Part shown: in pieces, positions 16,394-25,469 of the stretch
Numbering within the stretch: the stretch's first letter is position 1
Layout of the letters: each line of letters starts with the position of its first letter
NCBI RefSeq assembly: GCF_014930365.1
Contig: NZ_JABXWI010000032.1
Span: 27,406-91,405, forward strand
From: Streptomyces caniscabiei
Lineage (GTDB): Bacteria > Actinomycetota > Actinomycetes > Streptomycetales > Streptomycetaceae
DNA length: 64,000 bases
Reading direction: 5' to 3'
Position numbers and translations under genes: made by a program
Notes under the pieces: generated by a model
The model's database searches: none
What the model saw: only the letters and a program-made list of their open reading frames with translations
Told to the model about the DNA's origin: nothing

Positions 16394-17929
16394 TCAGCGG
16401 GGCGGGCCGAACCACCGCCGTAGGGCCGGCTCCAGGCCGGTCGTCGTGGCGGTGTCCGTCGCCCAGGCCACGTATCCGTCGGGGCGGATCAGGACGGCCG
16501 TGGTGGTGGCCAGCGGGTCGGGGCCGTCGGTGGGCTTCAGGGTCGCGGTGACGACGTCGACCCGGTCTTCCCGGCCGGTCGCCGCACTGCGGGTCGCCGC
16601 GTCGTCGGCCAGGTCCAGCAGGACGCCGTGTCCGGTGTGCAGCAGCCGCGCGACACGGGCCTCGCCGGTCGCGCCGATCAGCAGGCGCGGAGGCATCCGA
16701 AGACCGGTCAGGGGGTGGGCCGGGGCTTCGGCGTCACCGGGCGCGGTCAGGTCGTAGCGGATGTCGAGGTGGCTGACGAGGCCAGCCAGGTGGCGCTTGA
16801 CCTCGTCGTGGGCGATGAGTTCGGTGAACAGCGCGCGCAGCGGCTCGGACTCGGCGCCGCCGAGGTAGACGGTGCCCTGGGCACGGGTGTTCATCAGCAG
16901 GCGGCGGCCGACCGCGTGACGTTCGCCGTGGTAGGTGTCCAGCAGCGCCTCGTCGGCGTCGCCGCGGATCACGGCGGCCAGCTTCCAGCCGAGGTTGGCC
17001 GCGTCCTGCACGCCGGTGCTCAGCCCCTGGCCACCGGCGGGGAGGTGGATGTGGGCGGCGTCGCCGGCCAGCAGGACACGGCCCCGCCGGTACTCGGAGG
17101 CCTGACGGGTGGCGTCGGTGAAGGAGCTCACCCAGGAGGCACTGCCGGCGCTGATGTCCTCCCCGGTGATGTGCCGCCAGGCCTCGGCGACCTCCCCGTA
17201 GGTGACGGTGCGCTCGCGCTCGTGGGCGGGCTGGCCGTCGGGGCAGACGATGATGCGCCAGACGTCCTCGGTGAGCGGGGCGGACATCACCATGCCGTTC
17301 GGGTAGCGCTCCCCCAGGTGCCGGGCGCGCAGCGTGACTCCGGTGATGTCGGCGAGGTACATGCCGCGCCGGGCGTCGCTGCCGGGGAAGTCGAAGCCGG
17401 CCGCCTTGCGCACCCGGCTGGCGCCCCCGTCGCAGCCCACCAGGTAGGCGGCGCGCAGCGTGCGGTCCTCCCCCGCGGGGGTGCGGACGGTGATCTCGAC
17501 CGTGTCGCCGTCGAGGTGGCCGTCGGCCAGGGACACGAACTCCCAGCCGCGCCGGATGTCGGCGCCGGTCTCCGCCGCCCAGCTCTCCAGCACCGCCTCG
17601 GTGTCGCCCTGGGGGATGCCTCGGGCGCCGAAGTGGGCGTCGGGCAGCACGGTGAAGTCGAAGACGGTGCCGCCGAAGTGGCCCATCGGGCTGGTCTCCA
17701 GGCTCTCGCCCTGTCCGAAGCGGGGCAGCAGGCCGCGCTGGTCGAACGTCTCCATGGCGCGGGCGGTGAAGCCCAGGCCGCGGGACTGCCCGGTGGGGGC
17801 GGCGAGCTTCTCGATCACGACCACACGGGCCCCGCCCAGGCGTAGTTCACCGGCGAGCATCAGTCCGCTCGGGCCGGCCCCGACGACGATGACGTCGGTG
17901 TCGGTCGCGGTGCCTTCCACGGGTTCCAT
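16394..17929 (-). CDS. FAD-dependent aromatic monooxygenase (class A, angucycline type)
   Basis: A 511-aa flavoprotein monooxygenase of the PgaE/JadH/RdmE type. The FAD dinucleotide loop is VVGAGPSGLMLAGEL, the DG motif GCDGGASRVRKAAG, and the GD motif LLAGDAAHIHLPAGGQG, followed by a C-terminal thioredoxin-like domain ending LRRWFGPPR. It should hydroxylate the angucycline core with NAD(P)H and O2. Three such enzymes occur in this window, as expected for kinamycin/fluostatin pathways that oxidise C-12, C-12b/C-5 and neighbouring positions. Which step this one performs cannot be read from sequence. ATG at 17927-17929. Confidence 0.93.
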   Translation of the reverse strand: MEPVEGTATDTDVIVVGAGPSGLMLAGELRLGGARVVVIEKLAAPTGQSRGLGFTARAMETFDQRGLLPRFGQGESLETSPMGHFGGTVFDFTVLPDAHFGARGIPQGDTEAVLESWAAETGADIRRGWEFVSLADGHLDGDTVEITVRTPAGEDRTLRAAYLVGCDGGASRVRKAAGFDFPGSDARRGMYLADITGVTLRARHLGERYPNGMVMSAPLTEDVWRIIVCPDGQPAHERERTVTYGEVAEAWRHITGEDISAGSASWVSSFTDATRQASEYRRGRVLLAGDAAHIHLPAGGQGLSTGVQDAANLGWKLAAVIRGDADEALLDTYHGERHAVGRRLLMNTRAQGTVYLGGAESEPLRALFTELIAHDEVKRHLAGLVSHLDIRYDLTAPGDAEAPAHPLTGLRMPPRLLIGATGEARVARLLHTGHGVLLDLADDAATRSAATGREDRVDVVTATLKPTDGPDPLATTTAVLIRPDGYVAWATDTATTTGLEPALRRWFGPPR

Positions 17930-18035
17930 AGGGGTTGTTCCTTCCTGGCTACGGGATCATGTCGGGCCCGGCAAGGGGGTGGCGGTCACCGGCAGGGCGG
18001 GGAGAGGGAAGGGGGTGGGGGGTGGGGTCGGTGGT

Positions 18036-19523
18036 TCAGTACTCCAGCCGGGGCACCGGCTTGGGCGGGCCGAACCAGCGCGTCAGGGCCTCCTCCAGGC
18101 CGGCCCCGGTGCCACCCTGGCCGACCCAGACGATGTGGCCGTCGGGGCGCAGCAGCAGGCGGTCGGCGCCGTGCAGGAGGCTGTCGTCCTCCGCGCGGAC
18201 CGGCACCGCGCTGACCCGGTCGGCCCAGCCGGCCGGCGGTTCCGTGGCGGCCCGGGCGCGCAGGTCCACCAGGACGCCGCCGCCGGTGCGCAGCAGGCGC
18301 GCGGGGTGGACGCGGCGGTTCGCGATGTGCAGGGCGGTGTGCGGCATCCGGGCGCCGAGCAGCGGGTGGGGATCGCCGTCGAGGTCGTAGCGCACGTCGA
18401 GGCCGCTGATCATCCCGGCGAGGTGGGTGCGTACGTCCTCCTGTCCGATGAGTTCGGCCAGCAGCGTGCGCAGCGGTTCCACCTCGGGTCCGCCGAGCAG
18501 CAGCTGGGCCTGGGCCCTGATGTTGGCGAGGACCCGTCTGCCCACCGCGTGCCGTTCGGTGTGGTAGGTGTCCAGCAGGTCGTCGCCGATCTTGCCGCGC
18601 AGGTGCAGCGCCAGTTTCCAGCCGAGGTTGAAGGCGTCCTGCAGGCCGAGGTTGAGGGCCTGGCCGCCGATCGGCATCTTCTGGTGGGCGGCGTCGCCGG
18701 CGAACAGGATCCGGCCGTGCCGGTAGTGCGTCAGCTGCCGGGAGGCGTCGCCGAAGGCGTTGACCCACAGCGGGGTGCCGCCGCTGATGTCCTCGCCGGT
18801 GACCCGTTTCCAGACGGTGATGATCTCCTCGAACTCGGCGTCCCCGGGGCGCTGCCCGGCGCTGGAGCCGAACTCGTGGACCATCACCCGGGTCACGCCG
18901 TCGGGGCGGCGCGCGGCGATGGCGAGCCCGTGTTCCCGGCGTTCGAAGCGCCGGTTGGGGATGTCGATGCCGGCGATGTCGGCGCGGATCAGCTCCCGGT
19001 GGGCGTCCTCGCCGGGGAAGTCGGCGCCGATGAGCCGGCGGACGGTGCTGTCCTCGCCGTCGCAGGCCACGAGGTAGCGGCAGCGCATGCGCAGGACGCC
19101 CTGGTCGCCGAGGGCCTCCAGTTCGACCCAGTCGCCCACCTCGCCGACGGCGACCAGCTCGTGCTTGCACTTCATCTCGGCGCCCGCGGCAAGCGCCCAC
19201 TCCTCCAGGACGGCCTCGGTCTTGGTCTGCTGCACCTTCCACTGGCCCGGGTGGGTGCTGGGCAGGGTGAGGTCGAGGGGGATGCCGCCGAAGTGGCCGC
19301 GTACCTCGTTCGGCGGCTCGCCGAGATCGGGGATCAGTCCCCGGCTCTCCAGGATCTCCATGGTGCGGGCGTGCAGGGTGGAGGCCCGCGACGTGGTGTC
19401 CGGCGCGCGCCGTTTCTCCACCAGCACCACGTTGACGTCGCGGGCCAGTTCACCGGCGAGCATCAGCCCGACGGGACCGGCCCCGACGACCACCACATCG
19501 GCAGTGAGGCGCTCCGCTGTCAC
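18036..19523 (-). CDS. FAD-dependent aromatic monooxygenase (second copy)
   Basis: A 495-aa class A flavin monooxygenase. The FAD loop is VVGAGPVGLMLAGEL, the DG motif ACDGEDSTVRRLIG, and the GD motif LFAGDAAHQKMPIGGQALN, where MPIGGQ replaces the HLPxGGQ of its two paralogues. The C-terminal domain ends TRWFGPPKPV. It probably hydroxylates or dehydrates the angucyclinone early in tailoring. GTG start at 19521-19523, two bases after the aromatase stop, so it is the last step of the PKS core operon reading leftward. The shorter, more divergent active site suggests a separate regiochemistry from the other two. Confidence 0.93.
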   Translation of the reverse strand: MTAERLTADVVVVGAGPVGLMLAGELARDVNVVLVEKRRAPDTTSRASTLHARTMEILESRGLIPDLGEPPNEVRGHFGGIPLDLTLPSTHPGQWKVQQTKTEAVLEEWALAAGAEMKCKHELVAVGEVGDWVELEALGDQGVLRMRCRYLVACDGEDSTVRRLIGADFPGEDAHRELIRADIAGIDIPNRRFERREHGLAIAARRPDGVTRVMVHEFGSSAGQRPGDAEFEEIITVWKRVTGEDISGGTPLWVNAFGDASRQLTHYRHGRILFAGDAAHQKMPIGGQALNLGLQDAFNLGWKLALHLRGKIGDDLLDTYHTERHAVGRRVLANIRAQAQLLLGGPEVEPLRTLLAELIGQEDVRTHLAGMISGLDVRYDLDGDPHPLLGARMPHTALHIANRRVHPARLLRTGGGVLVDLRARAATEPPAGWADRVSAVPVRAEDDSLLHGADRLLLRPDGHIVWVGQGGTGAGLEEALTRWFGPPKPVPRLEY

Positions 19524-19525
19524 GG

Positions 19526-20470
19526 TCAGGCCTGCTTCTGCTCGGCGTAGGCCTTGGCGTGGGACAGCGTGGCGCGGCTGTTGGTGGACAGCGCCGTGTG
19601 CACGTACTCGCGGGCGTCGGCGACCGTGGCGTCGGGGCCGAGGATGCGCGCGATGTTGGCGGTGTTGAGGGTGACGGTGTGCTGCGAGGAGGCGGCGGTG
19701 CCCTCCTCGGTCTCCACGAACGTCCATTCGCCGGTGTGCAGGGTCATCAGTGCGGGCAGCGTGACCTGCTTGTAGGCGATCTTGTGATGCGGGAAGACCA
19801 CCCGGTAGGACTTGGTGGTGTGCACCGAGCCGTCCTTGGCCCGGGTGTCCATCTCCAGTTCCTGCAGGCCGGGCGTCTCCTCGGCGAGGCGTACGACGGC
19901 CACGTGCGGCAGTCGCTCGGCCCACCGGTCGGCCTCGTTGACGAAGTCGTAGACGTCCTTGGCGCTTCCGGCGACGTGCACGGTGTCGGTGAAGGAGAAG
20001 GTGAGCTCCTCGGTGTCGGCGGCGTGCGCCCGCTCGACGTTCTCCTTCAGCGCGGCGAGTTCCAGGGTGCTGTTCTTGTCCACGGCCCGCTCGATCCACA
20101 GCAGGTCGTGCGGGTCGTCGCCGAGGGCGCTGTAGTCGTGCAGGAGGCGCACCCGGGAGCTCGCCTCGCCGAGCGGTTCGATGATCCAGGTGCCGCCCAT
20201 GTGCTTGACGGGCGGTGCCGGGATCTCCTGGCGGAAGGTGATGGTCAGGTTGGCGGGGTCCAGGGTCCGGCGCGAGGTCCAGTCCTTGGGCTTGCCGTTG
20301 GCGGTGGCCCAGATCCGGATGCGCTCCTCGTCGGCCTGTGCTTCCAGGCGGTCGACGTGGATGGTGGGCGGGAAGATCCGCGGCCAGTTGGTCACGTCCG
20401 CGAGCAGTTCGTAGATGGCGGCGGCGGGGGCGTCGATGCCGATCTCGTGCTCGACCTCACGCGTCGTCAT
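19526..20470 (-). CDS. Didomain aromatase/cyclase (SRPBCC)
   Basis: A 314-aa polyketide aromatase/cyclase with two START-like domains: residues about 1-150 (VEHEIGIDAPAAAIYELLADVTNWP) and 160-300 (DTVHVAGSAKDVYDFVNEADRWAERLPHV). Such didomain enzymes fold and dehydrate the first ring (C7-C12) of a C9-reduced polyketide on the ACP. ATG start at 20468-20470, 29 bases after the ketoreductase stop. It sits in the conserved order KS-CLF-ACP-KR-ARO of angucycline clusters. A paralogue lies at 32.9 kb beside the second KS/CLF. Confidence 0.93.
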   Translation of the reverse strand: MTTREVEHEIGIDAPAAAIYELLADVTNWPRIFPPTIHVDRLEAQADEERIRIWATANGKPKDWTSRRTLDPANLTITFRQEIPAPPVKHMGGTWIIEPLGEASSRVRLLHDYSALGDDPHDLLWIERAVDKNSTLELAALKENVERAHAADTEELTFSFTDTVHVAGSAKDVYDFVNEADRWAERLPHVAVVRLAEETPGLQELEMDTRAKDGSVHTTKSYRVVFPHHKIAYKQVTLPALMTLHTGEWTFVETEEGTAASSQHTVTLNTANIARILGPDATVADAREYVHTALSTNSRATLSHAKAYAEQKQA

Positions 20471-20499
20471 GAGGTTCTCCTCGAAGAAGGTCGGGTCGG

Positions 20500-21288
20500 T
20501 CAGAAGTTGCCCAGGCCACCACAGACGTTGAGGGCCTGGGAGGTGATGGAGGCGGCGGTGTCGGAGGCCAGGTAGCCGACGAGGCCCGCGACCTCCTCGG
20601 GCGTGGAGTAGCGGCCGAGCGGGATCTTGGACTGGAACTTCTCGAGGATGGCGTCCTCGGAGGTGTCGTAGGCGGCGGCGTAGCCCTGGCGGACCCGCTG
20701 GGCCATCGGGGTCTCCACATAGCCCGGGCAGACCGCGTTGACGGTGATGCCGGTCGGGGCGAGCTCGTTGCCGAGGGCCTTGGTGAAGCCGACGACGCCG
20801 TGCTTGGAGGCCGAGTAGGGCGCGCCGAGGACGACGCCCTGTTTGCCGGCCGTGGAGGCGATGTTGATGACGCGGCCGCGGTTCTTGTGGCGCATGCCGC
20901 CGGTGGTGAGTACGGCGCGGGTCATCCGGAAGACGCTGGTGAGGTTGGTCTCCAGGACGTCCTCCCACAGTTCGTCGGTGAGGTCGGCGGTCACTCCGCC
21001 GCCGGAGCGGCCCGCGTTGTTGACGAGCACGTCGACGGTGTCGAAGCGGTCGACGGCGGCCTGCACGAAGGCGTCGACGGAGGCGCTGTCGCGGACGTCG
21101 ACGACCGTGCCGTCCACCTCCAGGCCCTCGGCCTGGAGTTCCTTGACGGTGGCGGCGACGTTGTCGGCGTTGCGGGCGCCGATGAAGACGCGGTGGCCGG
21201 TGGAGGCCAGCAGTCGTGCCGAGGCCAGGCCGATGCCGCTGGTGGCGCCGGTGACGACGGCCACCTTCGCGGTGCTGTTGTCGGTCAT
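20500..21288 (-). CDS. Polyketide C-9 ketoreductase (ActIII-like SDR)
   Basis: A 262-aa short-chain dehydrogenase. Cofactor loop VVTGATSGIGLASA, NNAGRSGGG, catalytic Ser in NIASTAGKQG and YSASK with Tyr and Lys. The downstream PGYVETPMA and the C-terminal GGLGNF are typical of the ActIII group that reduces the C-9 ketone of the nascent octa/decaketide with NADPH. ATG at 21286-21288, 15 bases after the ACP. Only one such reductase serves both KS/CLF pairs in this window. Confidence 0.94.
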   Translation of the reverse strand: MTDNSTAKVAVVTGATSGIGLASARLLASTGHRVFIGARNADNVAATVKELQAEGLEVDGTVVDVRDSASVDAFVQAAVDRFDTVDVLVNNAGRSGGGVTADLTDELWEDVLETNLTSVFRMTRAVLTTGGMRHKNRGRVINIASTAGKQGVVLGAPYSASKHGVVGFTKALGNELAPTGITVNAVCPGYVETPMAQRVRQGYAAAYDTSEDAILEKFQSKIPLGRYSTPEEVAGLVGYLASDTAASITSQALNVCGGLGNF

Positions 21289-21303
21289 GTCGGACGGTCC
21301 CCT

Positions 21304-21573
21304 TCAGGCGGCCTGGGCGGGCGCGAGCTGCGCGTTGACGACGTCGATGAAGGCGCGCGGCGTGTTGGCCTCGCCGACGGCCTCCTCGTCCAGGGAGATG
21401 CCGTACTCGCGTTCGATGAGGCTGCCGGCCTCCAGCAGGGCGAGGGACTCGTAGCCGATCACCTCGAACTCGGTGTCGAGGATGTCGGCGTCCAGGTCGA
21501 CGCCCTCGGCGACACCCGCGGCCTCCGTCAGGGTGCGCTTGAGGTCCTCGAGGGTGAAGAGCTTGGCGGTCAT
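21304..21573 (-). CDS. Type II PKS acyl carrier protein
   Basis: An 89-aa ACP. The phosphopantetheine serine lies in GYESLALLE (Ser43); most type II ACPs have GYDSLALLE, so Asp to Glu before the Ser is a mild variation. It carries the growing chain between KS/CLF, ketoreductase and cyclases, after activation by the phosphopantetheinyl transferase at 30.2 kb. ATG at 21571-21573. This is the only ACP I find, so the second KS/CLF set must share it or use one outside the window. Confidence 0.95.
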   Translation of the reverse strand: MTAKLFTLEDLKRTLTEAAGVAEGVDLDADILDTEFEVIGYESLALLEAGSLIEREYGISLDEEAVGEANTPRAFIDVVNAQLAPAQAA

Positions 21574-21631
21574 GGGTGCGTCCTTTCGTCGATGGTGCTC
21601 GTCGGTTCGAGTCCGGTGCGCGTCCGGTGCG

Positions 21632-22846
21632 TCATGCGGGGCGGCGTACGACCATGGCGGAGTTGAAGCCGCCGTTGCCGCGGGCCAGGACCAGGGCGCA
21701 GCTCACCTCGGCCTGGCGGGGCCGGCCGAGAACGAGGTCGAGGTGGTAGTCCGCGCACGGGTCGATGTGCACCGTGGGCGGGATGACCCCGTCACCCATC
21801 GACAGCAGGGCCGCGGCGAGGTCCAGCGGCGCGCCGCCCGAGTACAGGCGTCCGGTCATCGTCTTGGGCACGGTCACGGGCACGCCCCGCTCCCCGAACA
21901 CGTCGTTGATCGCGCGGGCCTCGACCAGGTCGCCGGCCGCGTCGCCGGCGCCGTCGGCGAAGACCACGTCGACGTCGCGCGCGTCGACACCGGCGTCGCC
22001 GAGGGCGATCTCGACGGCCTTGCGCAGGGCGGGCGGGCGTCCGCTGCCGGGCCGGGGGTCGATCGTCGCGCCGTAGCCGGCGATCTCGCCGTAGATCTTC
22101 GCGCCCCGCGCGCGGGCGGTGCCGGCGTCCTCGGTGATGAGGATGGCGCCGCCCTCGCCGGGCACGTAGCCGCGGGCGTCGCGGTCGAAGGGCAGGTAGG
22201 CGCGGGCCGGTTCGTCGCTGGTGGACAGTTTGCCCGTGGTCAGCTGCGCCACCCAGCCCCAGGGGCAGATCGAGGCGTCGACCGCTCCGGTGACGATCAG
22301 GGGGGTGCCCTTGCGGATCTGCCGGCGTGCCTGCGCGACGGCGTCCAGGCCGCCGGCGCCCTCGCTGACGACGACCCCGGCGGGGCCCTTCATGCCGTTG
22401 CGTATGGAGATCTGGCCGCTGTTGACGGCGTAGAACCAGGCGAAGGACTGGTAGGCGGAGACGTACTGGCTGCCCCGGCTCCACAGGTTCTGCAGTTCGC
22501 CCTGGCCGAACTCGAAGCCGCCCGCGGCGGACGCCGTGATGACGCCCATGTCGAACTCGGCGAACTTCGCCCTGTCGGCGTCCGCGTCCTTCAGCGCCCA
22601 GTCGGTCGCGACCAGCGCCAGCCGGGTGACCCGGTCGGTCTGCGGCAGCAGCCGGCTGGGCAGGTGGTTCTCGGCGACGAACCCGGGGATCTCGCCCGCC
22701 AGACGGCTGGGGTAGTCCGACGGGTCGAAGCGGGTCACCCGGCCCAGTCCGTGCTTGCCGGACAGCGTGGCCGACCAGTAGTCCTGCACTCCGAGGCCGT
22801 TGGGCGCGGCGACGCCCAGGCCGGTCACCACCACGGAGGTGGTCAT
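21632..22846 (-). CDS. Chain length factor (KS-beta), first set
   Basis: A 404-aa ketosynthase-fold protein lacking the catalytic Cys. The active-site region reads VVVSEGAGGLDA (Gly163). Most CLFs have Gln at that position, as in the second CLF of this window (ISEQAGG). It pairs with the adjacent KS-alpha to set chain length, expected decaketide for an angucycline. ATG at 22844-22846 overlaps the KS stop (22843). The Gln-to-Gly change could impair malonyl decarboxylation or simply reflect a lineage variant. Confidence 0.94.
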   Translation of the reverse strand: MTTSVVVTGLGVAAPNGLGVQDYWSATLSGKHGLGRVTRFDPSDYPSRLAGEIPGFVAENHLPSRLLPQTDRVTRLALVATDWALKDADADRAKFAEFDMGVITASAAGGFEFGQGELQNLWSRGSQYVSAYQSFAWFYAVNSGQISIRNGMKGPAGVVVSEGAGGLDAVAQARRQIRKGTPLIVTGAVDASICPWGWVAQLTTGKLSTSDEPARAYLPFDRDARGYVPGEGGAILITEDAGTARARGAKIYGEIAGYGATIDPRPGSGRPPALRKAVEIALGDAGVDARDVDVVFADGAGDAAGDLVEARAINDVFGERGVPVTVPKTMTGRLYSGGAPLDLAAALLSMGDGVIPPTVHIDPCADYHLDLVLGRPRQAEVSCALVLARGNGGFNSAMVVRRPA

Positions 22847-24114
22847 ACGAGGCTCCTCTCCGGGCTGGCCAGCACCATGGCGCTCTGGAAGCCGCCGAAG
22901 CCGCTGCCGACCGTCAGGACGGCGTCGACGAGTTGGTCACGGGCCACGACGGGCACGTAGTCGAGGTCGCACTCCGGGTCGGCGTGGTGCAGGTTCGCGG
23001 TCGGCGGGACCACGTCGTACTCCATGGCCAGCGCGGAGGCGGCGATCTCGATGGAGCCGATCGCGCCGAGCGAGTGGCCCACCATCGACTTGATGGAGCT
23101 GACCGGGGTGCGGTAGGCGTGGTCGCCCAGGCTGCGCTTGAACGCGGCGGTCTCGTGCCGGTCGTTCTGCTTGGTGCCCGAGCCGTGGGCGTTGACGTAG
23201 TCGATCGCCTCCGGGTTGAGCCGTGCCTCGGCGAGGGCGAGGTCGATGGCCTCCGCCATCTCCTTGCCGTCGGGCCGCAGACCCGTCATGTGGTAGGCGT
23301 TCGACCGGGTGGCGTAGCCGGCGATCTCGGCGTAGATGTGCGCCCCGCGCTCCTTGGCGCTCTCCAGTTCCTCCAGGACGAAGAACGCGGCGCCCTCGCC
23401 GAGCACGAACCCGTTGCGGGTCTTGTCGAACGGCCGGGAGGCGCACTCGGGTTCGTCGTGCCGGGGCGTGGTCGCCTTGATCGCGTCGAAGCAGGCCATG
23501 GTGATGGGCGAGATCGGGGCGTCGGAGGAACCGGCGATCACGACGTCGGCCGAGCCCTCGCGGACCAGCTCCACGGCGTAGCCGACGGAGTCGATGCCGG
23601 AGGTGCAGCCGGTGGAGACCACCGTGGAGGGGCCCTCCGCGCCGACGGCCCAGGCGACCTCGGACGCGAAGGAGCTGGGCACCATGTAGTCGTAGAGCTG
23701 CGGCACCGCGTAGGTGTGGTCCAGCACGTCGAGCCGGCCGCCGTCGCTGACGACCCGGTACTCCTGGTCCAGGCCCATGGTGGCGCCGACGGCGCTGCCG
23801 ACGGTGACGCCGACACGGTGCGGCTCCAGGGCGGCCAGGTCGATGCCGCTGTCGGCGACCGCGCCGCGCGAGGCGACGACGGCGAACTGCGCGGCCCGGT
23901 CCAGGCGGCGCACCTCCTGCGGGGTCAGACCGTGCTCGTAGGGGGAGAAGTCGGCCTCGGCGGCCACCCGGGAGCGGAACGGGGCGGGGTCGAAGAAGGT
24001 GATGCCGCGCGTGGCGGTACGGCCGCTGCTGAGCAGCTGCCAGAACTTCTCCCTGCCGACACCGCCGGGGGCGATCACCTCGATGCCCGTGATGACAACG
24101 CGACGTCGGCTCAC
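22843..24114 (-). CDS. Ketosynthase alpha (KS-alpha), first set
   Basis: A 423-aa type II ketosynthase. Catalytic Cys170 in VVSTGCTSGID, His in NAHGSGT and His in MVGHSLGAIG complete the C-H-H triad. It condenses malonyl-ACP units with the CLF encoded next. GTG start at 24112-24114 overlaps the upstream small-cyclase stop (GTGA), which fixes the start; the longer reading frame upstream is not used. It belongs to the leftward core operon with cyclase, CLF, ACP, KR and aromatase. Confidence 0.95.
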   Translation of the reverse strand: MSRRRVVITGIEVIAPGGVGREKFWQLLSSGRTATRGITFFDPAPFRSRVAAEADFSPYEHGLTPQEVRRLDRAAQFAVVASRGAVADSGIDLAALEPHRVGVTVGSAVGATMGLDQEYRVVSDGGRLDVLDHTYAVPQLYDYMVPSSFASEVAWAVGAEGPSTVVSTGCTSGIDSVGYAVELVREGSADVVIAGSSDAPISPITMACFDAIKATTPRHDEPECASRPFDKTRNGFVLGEGAAFFVLEELESAKERGAHIYAEIAGYATRSNAYHMTGLRPDGKEMAEAIDLALAEARLNPEAIDYVNAHGSGTKQNDRHETAAFKRSLGDHAYRTPVSSIKSMVGHSLGAIGSIEIAASALAMEYDVVPPTANLHHADPECDLDYVPVVARDQLVDAVLTVGSGFGGFQSAMVLASPERSLV

Positions 24115-24440
24115 GCGGACGCCTCCCAGTTGTAGAAGCGGGTGGCCATCGCGTCGGCCGGGGAACGCCAGGTCGCGGGGTCGTAGGCCTCGATGAAGGG
24201 CTTGAGGTCCGCGCTGATCCGGACGAAGCGCGGGTCCTGCTTGGCGGCCTCGATCAGTTCGCCGCCGTTGTCCTCGTCGAAGTCCTGGAGGTGGAAGTAC
24301 AGGCCCCGGTAGGAGAACAGCTGGCGGCGCCGCGTTCCCATGCGGTGGGGCATCTCGGTCTGGTCGAACTCGGCGAACAGCCGGGCCACGTCGGTGCTCG
24401 AGGTGGCTGTCATCCGGGCGACAATGAGCGTGCTGTGCAT
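24111..24440 (-). CDS. TcmI-type small polyketide cyclase
   Basis: A 109-aa protein of the TcmI/ferredoxin-like cyclase family. MHSTLIVARM begins the first strand, and LFSYRGLYFHLQDF and FIEAYDPATWRSPADAMATRFYNW are family hallmarks. It closes later rings of the aromatic polyketide. ATG at 24438-24440; the stop overlaps KS-alpha. It heads the core operon; the 281 bases upstream (24441-24721) hold no gene I can support and should include this operon's promoter. Confidence 0.93.
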   Translation of the reverse strand: MHSTLIVARMTATSSTDVARLFAEFDQTEMPHRMGTRRRQLFSYRGLYFHLQDFDEDNGGELIEAAKQDPRFVRISADLKPFIEAYDPATWRSPADAMATRFYNWEASA

Positions 24441-24721
24441 AGGTTTGGCTCCTCGGCGTGTGCGTGGAGGGGTTCGCTTCGTTCGCTTCTTCGCTTCGTT
24501 TCGCCTCGACAGTGCGGCCCGGCGGTAGCGCCCGGCCCGCGGAACACCTGAGTCCGGCCAGAGCCGCCGACGGCGGGCGGGCGGAGCGGGTACGGCTTGC
24601 GGATGCGAGTACGGCTTGCGGATGCGGACATGCGTACGCCTCCGGAGGCAGCGGCACACCGTGGGCGGCCGGGGAGTCCGGAGGCGTGCGGGAGGGCGGC
24701 GCGTCGCGAGGACGCGCCGGG

Positions 24722-25417
24722 TCACTCGCCGGCGGAACGGGTGTGGGCCACCCGGTAGGTGTTCACGTCCGCGGAGGTGGCGACCCCGCGCACCCGGCCA
24801 ACGGCCTTGGCACGGCCCTCGGGCCACTGCTCGGCGGGCTGGTCGCGGTAGGCCTCGAAGGCCTCCTTGCTCTCCCACTGCGAGTAGGAGACGACGAACA
24901 GACCGTCCAGGCCGCGGGCGCGCAGCCCCTTGAGGACGACGTGCGAGACGAAGCCGGGCACGTCCAGGAACCAGGTCTGGCCCTCGCCGAGCGCGTCGAC
25001 GAGCTCGTCCTGGTCGTTCGCCTCGACACCGAAGACGCCGATGACGGTGTAGTCGTCGCGGTGCGGGCCGATGTCGACGACGCCGCCCTGCGCGGGCTGG
25101 GTCAGGACGAAGGCGACCTCGTTCTGCAGCAGGCGGATGGAGGTGGTGATCTCACCGAAGACCGGCAGCGTGCGGTGCTTGAACTCCTCGCCCGCGTACC
25201 GCTTCTCCAGGTCCTCACCGCTGCGCCACTGGATGAAGTTGGCGGTGCCCGGGCTCTGCACGCCGGCGTGCACGGTGGAGGACATCCAGCCCTCGTACGT
25301 CGCCGCGTCGACGATCTTCGTCATCTCCTCGATCAGCTTGTCCTGCTTCTCGGGAGCGTCCGTGGTGAACAGGTTGAGGACGGTCAGGTGCTTGTCCTCG
25401 ACGGAAATCTTGGGCAT
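24722..25417 (-). CDS. ABM-didomain oxygenase, probable angucycline B-ring-cleaving enzyme (JadG/AlpJ/GilOII type)
   Basis: A 231-aa protein with two tandem antibiotic-biosynthesis-monooxygenase ferredoxin-like domains, about residues 5-100 (HLTVLNLFTTDAPEKQ, FIQWRSGEDLEKRY) and 120-215 (YTVIGVFGVEANDQDELVD, YSQWESKEAFEAYRD). Size and didomain architecture match JadG, GilOII and AlpJ, which open ring B of dehydrorabelomycin and, in the AlpJ branch, contract it to the benzofluorene. That fits the diazo cassette. ATG at 25415-25417; 52 bases downstream of the neighbouring monooxygenase gene. Confidence 0.88.
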   Translation of the reverse strand: MPKISVEDKHLTVLNLFTTDAPEKQDKLIEEMTKIVDAATYEGWMSSTVHAGVQSPGTANFIQWRSGEDLEKRYAGEEFKHRTLPVFGEITTSIRLLQNEVAFVLTQPAQGGVVDIGPHRDDYTVIGVFGVEANDQDELVDALGEGQTWFLDVPGFVSHVVLKGLRARGLDGLFVVSYSQWESKEAFEAYRDQPAEQWPEGRAKAVGRVRGVATSADVNTYRVAHTRSAGE

Positions 25418-25469
25418 GGGGTCCTTCGCTTCCTTTGGGTACGGACGAGTTGCCGGTGCACGGCGGTGG

